In this document: one piece after another, positions 1 to 12,129 of the stretch
Position numbering within the stretch: the stretch's first letter is position 1
Layout: each line of letters begins with the position of its first letter
Source: Polytrichum commune
Taxonomy: Eukaryota; Streptophyta; Polytrichopsida; Polytrichales; Polytrichaceae
Direction: 5' to 3'
Assembly: GCA_950295325.1 (NCBI GenBank)
Contig: OX485803.1
Coordinates: 10,912,001 to 10,976,000 of the forward strand
Length of the DNA: 64,000 bases
Made by a program: the position numbers and the translations under genes
Notes under the pieces: model-generated
What the model saw: the letters and a program-made list of their open reading frames with translations, nothing else
Told to the model about the DNA's origin: nothing
Databases searched by the model: none

Positions 1-107
1 ACTCGTGATACTTTTCAGTATCTCCGTCATCTTCATGGTCTTGTTGTTCCTCCTTCTCGAACGAGTGGGAGATTAGATGATAACGTTCTCACAGAAGAAC
101 AACCAAG

Positions 108-263
108 TTAGTGTACAAGATGACATGATGCAGGATGAAATGAGAACTAAAAGCTTTCTAAGTTGAAGCAACACAGCATGAGAGATTAGTGTACAAGATG
201 ACATGATGCAGGATGAAATGAGAACTAAAAGTTTTCTAAGTTGAAGCAACACAGCATGAGAGA
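108..263. repeat. 78-bp tandem duplication
   Basis: Two nearly identical 78-bp copies lie head to tail (108-185 and 186-263). Each begins TTAGTGTACAAGATGACATG and ends near CAGCATGAGAGA, with about one substitution between them. There is no coding signal. This looks like a simple local duplication. Confidence 0.9.
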
Positions 264-3200
264 AATTCTTGGTATAAGGTGATATGACGAGGATGAAGAA
301 GCCTAATACTGAGCCGTAGCAAAGAAGATGGTGAAGAGAAACAGATGGATGCTAATCGTGCTATGAGTTAACAAGGAGGATGAAGACGACAGATAATAAG
401 TGTGCATGTGAGCAACGGTGCACAAGAGAGTGTCAGCAAGACAGGATAAGAAGATAGTAAAGGAAGAACAGTTCACTTGTAGGATAAGGAAAGAGAGTGC
501 TCCGACGAAATGACGATGCTCAAAGAGAAACGGTTATATACTAAACAGCTACACACAAGAGAAATGAAGAGCATGGAATGGAAACGGCTGAGTTGATCTC
601 CAAGGCAGATCTCAGGAAATCACGCCATCACAGAAAGATGAAATGACACACAGGGACAGCAACAAAGACGTGGCACCACTCATCGTCATCATTTAGGTCT
701 AGGGTTAGGGTTTAGACTAGATAGATACTCATCATTGACAGGAATGGAGAAGATTGAGAAGACATTATCTAGTAAGGCTAGTAGTTCATAGGCAGTGAGA
801 CCACTTATACTTGAGCAGGGAAAGATTACTTGAAAAAAAAAACCATTTGATCAAACTAGATACCTATAGGGTTTAGAAAACCTAGAAGCTGAGATTTAAC
901 CTAGGGTTAGGGTTACATCCTCTCTGTAACTAGATGAACGAGTGGGAGTAATGGATGTATACGTTCATCCAGTTACATCCAGACAACAGACTCTGTTACG
1001 AAAGGAGAAGAACTTTCCAGAGACGAAACTTCTAGATGGATGTCTGATAGAAATGCTTTATATACAGATATAGAATTACAGTAGATTATCTTAGTGAATG
1101 TAATGTATCAGACAAGTGAGAACGTCTAGATATGGCAGTACATGAGCAGGCTAGATCCACCAGGCGTAGGAACATTTGTCATGTTCTGTAAGGTGTTTTG
1201 AATACAGGAAATAAAATTTTCATTGCATTGCAGAGTTGGTCACACAGATACTTGTGTAAATAGTCTATACATGCATCACATAGGATCAAAATGCATTGCT
1301 AATTGTTTACATGTGTAACTCATCCTTTATGGAAGTGGGGGACATGTAAAGGGCATGAAAGTATGAGAGCTCAAGATGATGCACATGACCTTCAAGAAAG
1401 ATGATGCTACATACCTAACATTCACCTCAATTGACAATTCGCCAAATCAACCCCTCACCTGCTCGAATCAGGAATTTACAAGATGCTCGAGATCAGGCAT
1501 CGACAATACATCAATTCCAATATATCAAGGTCATAGTCTCTGAAGCACTGGTAAAGAGAACTACAAGTCACACAATAGTATTCTCATCATTGCCAATGAT
1601 ATTTAGACCTGCACCTCTTGAATAGTGTGTTTGAAAAGCTTGCAATTCAGTGAGAGTGAAGGGGACGTTGATAGCATTTGAGGACCTGGAGGAATTGAAG
1701 AATTTCACTTGTTTCGTATGGAGCAATGCCAGTGGGATTTTGTCAGGTACAGATGTGCATACACCTCTCGGGCATTTTCCAGCATCACTCAAAGTTCTTG
1801 TGTCGAAGCACGATTGCGAACTTAGACCACCATCATCCAGGGCCAAGTGCACAGTGAGACTGTTGTTGAGCGATGATCAAGTTGCTCAAGAGAGTAGCTA
1901 GGATGAAGCGCAAGCGTGTTGGAGTGCAGCTTGAAGCTTTTAATGTGTTGGAAGAGGTAATTGTATGTCAGTGAATCTGGTTGATAAGGGCTAGTTGGCG
2001 TGTCAGTGAGGGGCACGCACAAAGCCTCCAGCCTTCTTGTTAATTCTTCATATTCAGACATTCTTCATATTTTCTTCCTTTTCCCTCTCACAAATCATCA
2101 TCCAATGCTTTGCAGATTTAAGGTCCAGCTTGCCATTATTTTTCATATGGCTACATCTTATACCAGGCACGGAATTCTGCACGGGTCAACAAGCCCTTCA
2201 AGGTATTAAAATCATTTTGCATGAGTATTTCATTATTTCTTAAGTATGTCGTATTTGAAACATGTGATGTTTGGAGTTTTATGTGGTTGTTTCCCTAGAG
2301 AGTGCACCTTTCATAACATGTCTAAGTCTACATGTGTGCACAAAAGGGGTGTTTATTTTAACTTTGTTGTACTACGTATACATATGCTACACAAATTATG
2401 ATTTGTAATTACGTACGTGTATGAAGGACCTCTTGAAGATATACAACATTTGTCCTTGTATGGTCATGTCACTAAAATTATTTAATATTGGATGAAATTA
2501 GGATGATATTTTCTTATTTCCTTATCTCATCCATGCATGTATGGAAGACTCAAGCAATATCAGGGTTTTGGAAGGGATTGTTGAGTTGAGAACAAGGCCA
2601 CTTTTTGCTTAGGGTTGCAAGAGGAAATAGTTGCATTCCTTTGTGAAGGCTAATCAAAGGGGATGCGGATGGTTGATGCAAGTGGTTGATGCAGGTGGTG
2701 ATTGCAGGCATCTAGTGACTTAAAAGCTAGGTTTTGTTGCAAAGGTCAACAAAACAGCTCGTTGTAATTGCAAGGTGCTTAAAATTCCTCCTTTTCTCAT
2801 GCGATATCACATTGCGTCATATTACACTATTTATGGTATTTAGTGTCACATGCACTATTTGGGAAGGGCCTAAGCTAGATGTTTACAAGTCTCAAAGTGG
2901 CATGCCCACTAATTGCCATTTTGATTCCATTTGTCAACATAAGTAACTTCTTCAAGTGAAAAAATATCCACATTATGACATTTAGGGTTAGTTTACATCA
3001 TGGACCATGAAGTCAGACCATGGTAAGGTATCAATTGAAAGCAATTGAGAATGCAAATCCAAAGAATATAACTCACTTCCCCAGCCCTTCCTAAGTCCAC
3101 AAGATAGAGGAAGAAAACATCACAAACCAACATGCATGTGTTTCTTGTAGGTATATACTTATAAGCGAGCTTTGAATGCTCACTTTGGTCAAATGGCTAA

Positions 3201-3470
3201 GAGTTTAACTTAGGAGGCAATCATAATGTCTTAAAAAAAAGTACGAGAAATTGTACAAGTCATTACACTGTTAGTTTGTGAAAAATAAGCAAGATTTGCA
3301 AGAAATATCATCATTTTTTTATAGACCACTGATAATACTTAGTATGTGTTGATAAATAGTGTGCACCCACAAACATCATGGCCATGGCTAGGCAATGATC
3401 CACCTCTTTTGTTGAGTTGGGCCCCACGAACATCACTTAAGCAAAAAGTAGTCATTTATATTAGAGCTCA
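264..3470. other. gene-poor stretch, nothing recognised
   Basis: No open frame here has a recognisable domain or consistent splice structure. The short frames near 1431-2243 and 2734-2946 overlap one another on both strands and look like chance. Two-unit telomere-like motifs (GGGTTAGGGTT) occur near 701-714 and 902-914, too short to be interstitial telomere. Short direct repeats of a GTTGATGCA-type motif lie near 2664-2708. I see no LTR, TIR or RNA gene. Confidence 0.5.
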
Positions 3471-3476
3471 TAACTT

Positions 3477-4700
3477 TTAAAACAATTTAACTCTTGATTT
3501 AGCATCATTGGCCCAAAGTAGGTGAGGAATGAGGGTGAATTCTCCAACATAATCAATTCTCCATTTCTTAAAAGGAACTAGAGGTAAGGACACATGAAGT
3601 GGCATCTCTATGCGGAGGTCGTTCCTCGCATATCTTTGACATGCATCACACCTCTTGACATAGTCATTTGCATCTTTAAACAAATCAGGCTAAAAATAAC
3701 TTGCTCTGAGTATCTTTCGTCCTGTGAGCTGTCCTGAGAAGTGTCCACCACACGCACTGTCGTGAAATGTGGCCAAGATGGAGGGCACTTCTACCTCCGA
3801 TACGCAACGCCTCAATAGACCATCAGCCTCTCTCCTGAATAATCTATACCCTATTACCACATAGTGCCTGCTATTGAGTCTGACCTTCCTCCTATCTTCC
3901 TTCGTCCAGTCTCCCGTTAGATGTTGAGTTGTTAGAAATTCGACGATGCCTGAGTACCAATCCGCTTTAGCAGTTACCAGAAAAAGATTGTCATCCCTCA
4001 AGCTATCGTCAACTGGACTGGATCCAACCTCATCAGACAACCTTGACAAGTGGTCCGCTTGCAAGTGCATACGCCCGGGCTTATATTCCACGGTATAGTC
4101 GAATTCTTCCAATAGTAAAACCCACCTAACCAGCCTTTCCACTCAACTCCGCCTTGTTGACCAAATATTTAATCGCCATGTGATCGACGAAGAAAACCAT
4201 TGGGATACACATGAGGTAATGACGGAACTTCTTAACAGAGAAGACCATGGCCAAGCACTCTCTTTCAGTGGTTGAATAATTCCTCTCCACGGGAATTAAT
4301 TATCGGCTTGCATAAGTCACTGGTTGATCATTTCCTTTGTCTCCCGTTGACTGACACAATGCACTACCTACGGCCACCGCACTAGCATCACAAAACACAT
4401 GAAATGGCTTTCCCCAATCTGGTGGCCTCAACACCGGGGAGGTGCTAAGCTTCGACCTCAGCTCCTCGAATGCATGTTGGCATGCATCTGTCCACTCAAA
4501 CTTACAATCCTTCTTAAGCAGTTGCGTGATAGGTATTGCAATCTTCGCATAATCCGGGATCAACTCTCTATACCACCCTACATGTCCCAACAATTTGGCT
4601 ATGCCCTTGGCATTGGTTGGCGTAGCCAATTTGTCATGTAAATAGCGATCGTGTGTCACTGCAACTCGAGTACCAACCAGCACTAACAAATAACACTAAA
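3477..4700 (-). pseudogene. Ty3/gypsy pol fragment: RT thumb, RNase H, integrase N-terminus
   Basis: Read on the minus strand from about 4690 downward, the pieces follow the usual Ty3/gypsy pol order. First comes the RT thumb and connection (LGHVGWYRELIPDYAKI), then the start of RNase H with its catalytic Asp (FHVFCDASAVAVG). A frameshifted stretch at 4143-4299 follows. Then come the RNase H end (PGRMHLQADHLSRL), the integrase zinc-binding region (GGHFSGQLTGR ... CDACQRYA) and the first lines of the integrase core. Lesions visible: frame changes around 4143-4300 and an in-frame TAG near 3687 where the family normally has Trp. The core beyond about 3530 is missing. It is a dead, truncated copy. 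It does not belong to the TGTCGC-LTR family found elsewhere in the window, because the sequence type and RNase H motif differ. Confidence 0.85.
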
Positions 4701-5021
4701 ACATAGCAAAGTCACACATAAACAACACACCTCGACATGCCCCCCCTCAGCTGACTATGGAGTCCCGCCAAGCAGCTAGGACCAATGCCAATCTAAAGGG
4801 CATGGATAATGAAAGATTGCTCCGCAACTAACTAGTGTGGTAATCGTTATTCCAAGGAACTGTAGACTGGGTGCAAGGTGAGCCCCATCCTTAATCGCCT
4901 CTGATGTTTGGCCATCAGATCCCAAAGAATTAAATCCACCGCCTCATGTTGATTGCGTCTCTAAGTCATAATTCCTCATTTTCCATTTGGGCAGGCACAA
5001 GATGATGAAAACCACACAGGA

Positions 5022-5475
5022 TCATTGAGTACGATTGGTGGAAGCACCAAGTACCGAAGATCCTCGACAACGAGGACAACTCCACTGTCCAGATGGTAGA
5101 GAAATTAAGGGTGGCCTCAAGCATGCCATGTGCCAACCGCGTTGACACTGATCACACAAGAGCATAGTAGCCGCTCTTTTCTTCTCTCCACACACAAAAC
5201 ATGGAAGACCCTCTGGCACGACGGCCAGTTCAGGATGAACTGTACCCTCAATAGGTAGATGACATGGGGCACAGTTTTTGGAATGCTCGTGACATTGCCT
5301 GCCATCCTTGCCTTCCAACAACAACAAACCACTCGGCAACACCTCCTTCACTCGAAGGATAGTGCGCCCCGCCCTGACATCCAATGTCGTAAGCGCCTCA
5401 CGTTGGAGATAGACATAATCCCCCTGCCGGAATCTCCGCAACTGAGGTCGGTAAACACCACTGCAGACGAAGCTA
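5022..5475 (-). pseudogene. Ty3/gypsy integrase C-terminus fused to a PHD finger
   Basis: The open frame runs from about 5475 to a stop at 5022. Its first part (RFRQGDYVYLQREAL ... TILRVKEVLPSGLLLLEG) resembles the SH3-like C-terminal end of Ty3/gypsy integrases. It is followed by a C4-H-C3 pattern typical of a PHD finger: CFVC, then MLLCDQC, then GWHMAC, then WSCPRC, with the invariant Trp before the last Cys pair. PHD fingers bind histone H3 tails, so by analogy with the chromodomain of chromoviruses this could guide insertion; that is inference. No N-terminal integrase core is attached here. The piece lies upstream (in minus-strand sense) of the RT-RNase H fragment at 3477-4700, the reverse of normal order, so the two are either different copies or a rearranged one. 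Confidence 0.8.
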
Positions 5476-5922
5476 TTTTGCGAGCGGTGAGCGGTGAGCG
5501 GTAACTTCCGCGATATTTTGATTAAAATATTATTTTAAGGAGTAAGTTTAGGGTATATATGGACTAAATGTATTTTAAGTAATTTTTTTTTCTAAACTTA
5601 GTGAACAGTGGGACCTATGATCGTGGACAATTAAGGGCTATGATATAGGAAAAAATGTTATTGTATCAGTGAAAAATATGGTTTAGGGGGTTAAATTGAA
5701 CATTTGGAACTAATATCAGTAATAAATATGGGTTTGTCTCAAGTCAAACACGTACTGTTTCAGTACAAGGAGAATTAGTGGTACTCCAAAAAGGTCACGC
5801 AACTTTGGAAAAGAGAAATACATGTGGTGCGTCAAATGTCTTGTAGTGGCCCTTTTAGTATCACTACATCATGATTATAAAAAATCTTGCATACATATGT
5901 TTCTTTAAAGAAACTGAAAACT
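5476..5922. other. intergenic, no gene seen
   Basis: AT-rich sequence between the PHD/integrase fragment and the 3' end of the SWIM gene. It begins with three tandem copies of GAGCGGT (5482-5502), which may mark a rearrangement edge. Nothing else is recognised. Confidence 0.5.
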
Positions 5923-8900
5923 CTAAGAGTCAAGGTACTTCAGTAAACCAGCCTCCAAAACTCGCTTCACTTCGTTGAAGCTAAAACTAGCTGCATGAAT
6001 GAACGTGTCTGAATCTGAGTCCAAACCACACACTACAGTAAACAAATAGTACAAATGCTTACAATTGGCCCATTGACCCCTTTTTCCAATTGCTTTAGTC
6101 GCCATCTCCTTGAAGTTAGGACAAGTGCATTGTCGCAACCCTTGCTAGCCCCCCTTGACAATCTTGCCAATTTTCATTTCTACCAAAGGTTACGAGCGCT
6201 AACCATTCGCATTCCGCCATGCTAATGGATAGCTCCTCTTACCCCGGACCAATAGTTCATAGGAGGGAACCAACCCTCCTACTTTGCTTTCGGGACTCAC
6301 CCCTTAATCGCTAACCAACCCCTTTAATCGGTAACCAATCCTTAGATGTGGACTTCCATCCATGGAAGTCCAATCTTATGTTGATCATCGCGTTGCCGGA
6401 GCAACACTACAACAACCCGAACCATACTAGGCAACTATGGCCTCACATTAGGCCAATGCCAATGGAGGCCGTGCCGTTCGGCCTCGGGTGGGTGAGGCCA
6501 CACCACCTCACCCATATAAGCCTCTAGGACTCTACGCGGGGCCCCTACCCCACCGTCAACCAACCTCTTGTCTCCCTACCAAGAGTTGGGGCCAAGTGGA
6601 CAATTTCCTTTAGCTGCTGGGCCTAGAACCCCCCAGCAGCTTCAGACCATCATAACTTTCTTGTATGATGTCTGATCATAACAACCAACCACTCCATCCT
6701 CATCTACGCTTCACGTAGATGCCGATGGACTCCTCACTTGCTCCATTCGAGCAAGTCTTGGGGAAGTTATGCCTGTTTGAACCTTGGCAGTCCCGGGAAT
6801 CCCTCCCAGGCACTGCTGTACCAGGGCGCTGTCCCGGGACAGCGCCCCACTCAAATGGCCATAACTCCTAGCTCACACCTCCGATTGAGGTGTTCTTGAG
6901 CATTCTAGAATCACCACGCCATGAGCTACGCATAGCTCATGGCCTTACCCTTGTGCCTCCTAGTCTTCGTGGGTGGGAGGCGTTCCCAACGCCCGGGGCC
7001 CTCACCCACACTAGGATCACTTGGGCCCTCTCACCAACGGCGCCACAAGTCCCGGGTGTCACTCCGGGGTCCCCCTTGTGCCCATGGTGTTTCGGGCACT
7101 CCTCATGGAGAGGTGCGCGACATGCATGCTGGCAGCTGCGAAATCGTCAAGTAGTATTGCTGAACCTTTGGGGGCGTGCCGGAATCCAACGAGATGATGC
7201 ATCCTAAGACAGGGGCTGGAAGCATGCACAGTTTGTGCACTTTGGCTTTCAGTGATAGGGCTGAGGCACAATTATTGGAGTGTTTTGTTGACGGGGCCTT
7301 TTTGTTGCGCCTAATCAACTTCCCTGAACGGCGGGTGGGAAACTCATCCGGATATGCAGGAGTCGTGTAGCTCGCTAAGTCCAAAGGTAATGGGTGGTCC
7401 TGAAAAATTATGGAAGGTGTCATCTCCTTCCGCTGGGGCAGTCTAAATCCTGCGTTTTCTAAAGAGAGGATCTCTTTGCAGGTTAAGTTGGTCCCCAACT
7501 TAACCGGCCATACCTCCGGAACGTTCGGGACTGAGACCACCCATCTCCTTTTTGTACCCTTAACGCATCTCTCAATGTCGTCATTACAGAAAAAAAAAGT
7601 CTTGAGGGTCCAATCTCTTCTTCCGAAAGTTATCCATGAGGCCTGAGTAGGTAGGTGCAGCTGTGCTCTTCCCGTCTTGTACAATCCGAGCGACGCACTT
7701 CTTCTTGGTGATTGCTTGTAGAGCAAAGCAAGCCTTCGCAGATGTCTTAGGCAGCCGTGCGATGTGCCACTGGGCAGGGTTGCATAATGTCTCCTCAATC
7801 GCGGTGACGTGGTGTCGATCCACATGCTGCGGAGCTACGTGTGTTGGAAATTGCGGTTGGTCTTCATCTGCAGTTGTGGGAGAATGTGGAGTTGTCACAG
7901 GAGGTGGAGAATCGTTCAGTCGGGCAGATCTGGTTTGGACGCGTGGTCGGGATATACTGATCTTGTCTGGCCTGTGAGATTCACGTTCGTCACCGAAAGC
8001 AGTATCCGGTTTACGCTTCAGAGAAACAAATACCTCTTCCCCTTCGAGGTGGGGAGTCCTGGTGCACCACTCGTCACCGCCAGGCATCTTCAAGATGGCC
8101 TCATGCAGCGGTTTCGAGATTCCTGTTTTTACGCAGACCTCTGAGCACGCCTCAGCTTCAATTCCTCCTTCGACGGTCCAGTTCCAGGGTTCTCTCCCTT
8201 CAGGAATTGGGAATATGCTGAGCACTGCATGAAAGCACGCACGAAGTCATCGATTGTTGCCACATAAAGGTCGCTACCCTGATCGCCAAATTGCTGCTTC
8301 CACTTGTTGTGGATAGATTCAGCAAGGTTACAGGATGGCATTTCCGCTAGTTCAGCTTCACTTAGATCCTGCAATGCCCATACAGTCCGAATTAGAATAA
8401 TGGCGGAATCAATGTAGTTGAAGCATAAAGTGGGAACTATACAGGAAATATAGAGGGAAGCATAGACTTACCAACTCCATAAATCCACCCCATTGGCGGT
8501 AACGGAAATGCCAGAAGGCCAGCCAGAGCTCTAGTCGAGGTAGACCTTGTTCAGTTGCTGCCCCGGATGACATCCACCATGCCCGAATTGCCAAATACTT
8601 TGTCTCGGCCTCCGCCATCGATTTTGCATTCTTGTATTGTTGGCATAGTATTCGATGCTGATGTTGCAGGTCTTGACGGATATTGGCCTTGGTATGTTTC
8701 TCCAAGGACTGCGTCCAATGGAAAAGACAAGTCCTCTTTCTATCCACCATCTTCTCAGATGCATCTCCACTTCCGTATATGATTCGAACAGCATTCCAGT
8801 TGGCTTGGGCACTGTCGGCCATGAAACCTTTAAAATTGACTTTGTCCACTCCATGTTGAGCCATGAGAGCGTTCAGGTTCTTCCATACGACTGACTGGGC

Positions 8901-10559
8901 TGCAACATCTTCAGACTGCATGTCGCATACTGCGATGGTCATGACACGGCAATATGTGGAATCGTACATATGGCAAGCCATTGTCGTCCACGACCTGACC
9001 CGTTTGACATGGTCAAACATTATCCAGGAGTTCTCCAAGTCACCACCGGGTTGCATTCGTTTGACCAGGTCGACTCCGCTGCCCGGTCCAACTTCGGACA
9101 TCTTAAAGACAAAGACCTTGTCCATGTCCGCTCCTTGCCCTGGAAACCTATTTTGCTGCACGAACCTCCAATTGCTAGCACCGCGTAACTTGGTAATATT
9201 GTCCATGACTCCAAAGCGACGCATAGTCCTGAACGTGGTGACTGCGTTACGAATGTTGGGCGAGGTGAGGTGCTTACACCGATCGAAAATAACTTGCTGC
9301 TCGTCCAACTCCAAGATCTTTTGTGGGTCACCTTCTTTAGCAAGGAGGAGTGGGCCCAGTACTTCCTTTGCAGTTTCAAGCACAATAGCGGAGCGAGTGG
9401 CTGATGGGGTGCGTTCGACTTGATCCCCAATCAAGGTGTTTGTCAAATCGATGAAGTCCCGATGATCACCTGACTTGACGGGATGGTCGTGAGATCCCAA
9501 GTGCACACAAGCCCTCGTCATGTGAGGTGTCACGGTAACATAGTAGATCTTGGCAGTGCAGACAGCAACACAGGTGGGAGGGACGTTACATGATTTGCAA
9601 ACAACAGTCGAACCAGTTGGAGGCTTGGACCCTACTTCAAACAATTTCTCAGATAATCCTTCCCACTCTGTTTCATTCACTTGGGAAGTCCTGTGGTCTC
9701 GTTGAAGATACTCACAAGTAGGATTGTCGCAACGGAGGTGGCCCAAACAAGAAGATGTACGAAACAAAAGCTTGAGATCATTCTGAATATTGGTTGTAAT
9801 TGTGCGAGACCAAGCATGGCCATCGTACCTTCTATCCATTCCACGAAGTAGCTTGGCCTTTGTATTATGGCCATGGTCACCTAAAGGTGGAAATTCGAAG
9901 ATAACGTCCCCATCGTAACGAGGGGGAAGGTAATCAACCTGTTGGAGTCTGATCGCATCAAAGTTAATTCAAGATAACACACTTTTGGACCGCTTACGAG
10001 CTCCAAGGCGCATTAATGAATGAATGATACTGACAACATGACTTGTCACAACATTGGCCTCACCAGGATTACGATACGAACTAACAGGAGGAGTTTCCTT
10101 GCGAACTACTTGTGGAGAGAGCGAAGCTGGGACTTTCCTCTCTGATTTTAGGAATTCAACATCGCCATCGGAATCATCACTCAACTCATATATTGTATTT
10201 AGACCGGGCTCAATTTTGACCCTAGCCAGCACCGGTCTCTCAATGCTAACAGTGGACGACTCCTTAGGTGTTAGAAGTTCAGTCGAACACTCTAACATAG
10301 ACTCTGAGACTCCATATACACGATATTTTCCAGGCTTCAGCAACCAGAACGTACCGACATCATTCTCTACCCTAGTTTGACGAATTGCATGTGAAACTAG
10401 ACCGGTATGATCGTCAAAAATTTCTTCTTCGACAAAGATAGTGACCTCACGATACTGAAACCTCAAACTCAAAGTTGCACAAGTGACTATAGCATGACCG
10501 TCTTCACCTAATGGAAAGAGGACCGGAACAGAATGAGGTTCAGCACGAAGCAGGGCCAT
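5923..10559 (-). pseudogene. MULE-type transposase gene with SWIM zinc finger, disrupted
   Basis: Minus-strand gene. The first plausible Met is at 10559 and the stop at 5923. An N-terminal region with a Cys-rich stretch (GHLRCDNPTCEYLQ) precedes a Mutator-like DDE core: YDSTY (first Asp), MADSAQANW (second Asp), CLFHWTQSL, and NLAESIHNKW (Glu). A SWIM finger closes the protein (CTCPNF ... CKHLYYLF). One clean intron, 8369-8471 (GTAAGT...TTGCAG), joins two exons in phase. Damage: an in-frame TGA at 9969-9971 between two open halves in the same frame; a frameshift near 8122-8140 beside an A/T run; a 9-A run at 7590-7598 where 8 would keep the frame; and a solo LTR at 6131-7122 exactly at the CxC of the SWIM finger. 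MULE+SWIM is also the layout of FAR1/FHY3-type domesticated proteins, so a former host role cannot be excluded. Confidence 0.85.
6131..7122 (-). mobile_element. solo LTR of the TGTCGC family, TSD TGCAT
   Basis: A 992-bp LTR in reverse orientation. On the plus strand it begins TGTCGCAACCC and ends GGTGCGCGACA, and it matches the other LTRs of the window along its whole length. The 5-bp target duplication TGCAT is at 6126-6130 and 7123-7127. There is no internal region, so this is a solo LTR left by recombination between the two LTRs of a full element. Removing the LTR and one TGCAT restores an open reading frame through the SWIM finger of the host gene. Confidence 0.97.
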
Positions 10560-11126
10560 AATAAAGCACTGAACTCTGAACAAAACAAGTACTGTGAACA
10601 TTGAAATGGCGAGAATATATAACAGGAAAGAGATTACTGTGCAAACTGGTAATTTATATACCAGCAAGCGGAATTTCAGAAGTTAATAGAGAGTCATGCA
10701 GAGTAAGCTGAAAGACGGCTGAAAAACCAATTTTGGATGCAAGTCCAAGATAGGCAAGAAACCGAATAGTAGAATCCTATAACAGGCATACATATCAAAT
10801 AGTACAATCCAATAACAGGCATACATTCTAAACATTGATGATTATATTATATATTGGCAAATAAGGTCATAAGAATGACGGCCGCCAAGAATAATGTGGA
10901 GAGCATGATAGTAGCTCGGCAATAATATTAGAATGCTACATTGTGATTAACGACGAAGACGCTTATGGGGCCCTTTGCCATTTTTGTCACCGTCATGTTT
11001 ATGACAATGGTCAATCCCTAAACTATGAACTGCAGTGCATCCTGCGCAACCGAGTCCCTGACCTTGGGGACGTGGGGCCTGCCTTAATAGAGATCTAGAG
11101 TAAGTGCCCGGTTTAATAACCCCTAC
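10560..11126. other. 5' flank of the SWIM gene and left flank of element A
   Basis: Presumed promoter side of the minus-strand SWIM gene. A short direct repeat (AACAGGCATACAT) occurs near 10782 and 10814. No gene or TE end is recognised. The last bases before element A are CCTAC. Confidence 0.4.
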
Positions 11127-12115
11127 TGTCGCGCACCTCTCCATGAGGAGTGCCCGAAACACCATGGGCACAAGGGGGACCCCGGAGTGACACCCGGGAC
11201 TTGTGGCGCCATTGGTGAGAGGGCCCAAGTGATCCTAGTGTGGGTGAGGGCCCCGGGCGTTGGGAACGCCTCCCACCCACTGAGACTAGGAAGCATGAGG
11301 GTAAGGCCATGAGCTATGCGTAGCTCATAGCGTGGTGATTCTAGAATGCTCAAGAACACCTCAATCGGAGGTGTGAGCTAGGAGTTATGGCCATTTGAGT
11401 GGGGCGCTGTCCCGGGACAGCGCCCTGGTACAGCAGTGCCTGGGAGTGACTCCCGGGACTGCCAAGGTTCAAAGAGGCATAACGTCCTCATAACTTGCCC
11501 AAATGGGGCAAATGAGGAGTCCATCAGCATCTACGTGAAACGTAGATGAAGATGGAGTGGTTGGTTGTTATGTTGGTTGTTATGATCAGACATCATACAA
11601 GGAAGTTATGATGGTCTGAAGCTGCTGGTGGGGGTTCTAGGCCCAGCAGCTAAAGGAAAATGTTCACTTGGCCCCAACTCTTGGTAGAGAGACAAGAGGT
11701 TGGTTGACGGTGGGGTAGGGGCCCCGCGTGAAGTCCTAGAGGCTTATATGGGTGAGGTGGTGTGGCCTCACCCACCCGAGGCCGAACGGCAAGGCCTCCA
11801 TGGGCTTTGGCCTATTGTGAGGCCATAGTTGCCTAGTATGGTTCGGGTTGTTGTAGTGTTGCTCCGGCAACGCGATGATCAACATAGGATTGGACTTCCA
11901 TGGATGGAAGTCCACATTGGGGAAATGGGTTACCGATTAAGGGGTGAGTCCCGAAAGCAAAGTAGGAGGGTTGGTTCCCTCCTATGAACTATTGGTCCGG
12001 GGTTAGAGGAGCTAACCATTAGCATGGCGGTATGCGAAGGGTTAGCCACTCGTAACCTTTGCTAGAATTGAAAATTGGCAAGATGGTCAAGGGGGGGCTA
12101 GCAAGGGTTGCGACA
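11127..12115 (+). repeat. 5' LTR of element A
   Basis: 989 bp, starting TGTCGCGCACC and ending GGGTTGCGACA, with 6-bp terminal inverted repeats TGTCGC/GCGACA. It contains many short perfect stem-loops and a 12-bp duplication (TTGGTTGTTATG) around 11560-11583 that is absent from the right LTR. Confidence 0.96.
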
Positions 12116-12117
12116 CT

Positions 12118-12129
12118 TGGTATCAAAGC
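12118..12129 (+). promoter_or_regulatory. primer-binding site of element A (iMet tRNA)
   Basis: TGGTATCAAAGC, followed by AGGGTTC, starts two bases after the 5' LTR. It matches the complement of the 3' end of plant initiator tRNA-Met (TGGTATCAGAGC) with one change. The equivalent sites in B (44528-44539) and C (48411-48422) read TGGTATCAGAGC and TGGTATCAGAGG. Confidence 0.93.

Noticed and set aside
698-914. Interstitial telomere repeat.
   Set aside because: Only two-unit GGGTTAGGGTT motifs occur, which are common by chance in AT-rich plant DNA.
1568-2061. Small genes at 1650-1901 (+) or 1822-2061 (-).
   Set aside because: They overlap on opposite strands, have no recognisable domain, splice sites or neighbours, and are under 90 codons.
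9969-9971. Stop-codon reassignment, given in-frame TGA/TAA/TAG at 9969, 39006, 62933 and in pol regions.
   Set aside because: All three stop codons are involved, other frames end normally at the same codons, and the affected genes show other decay.
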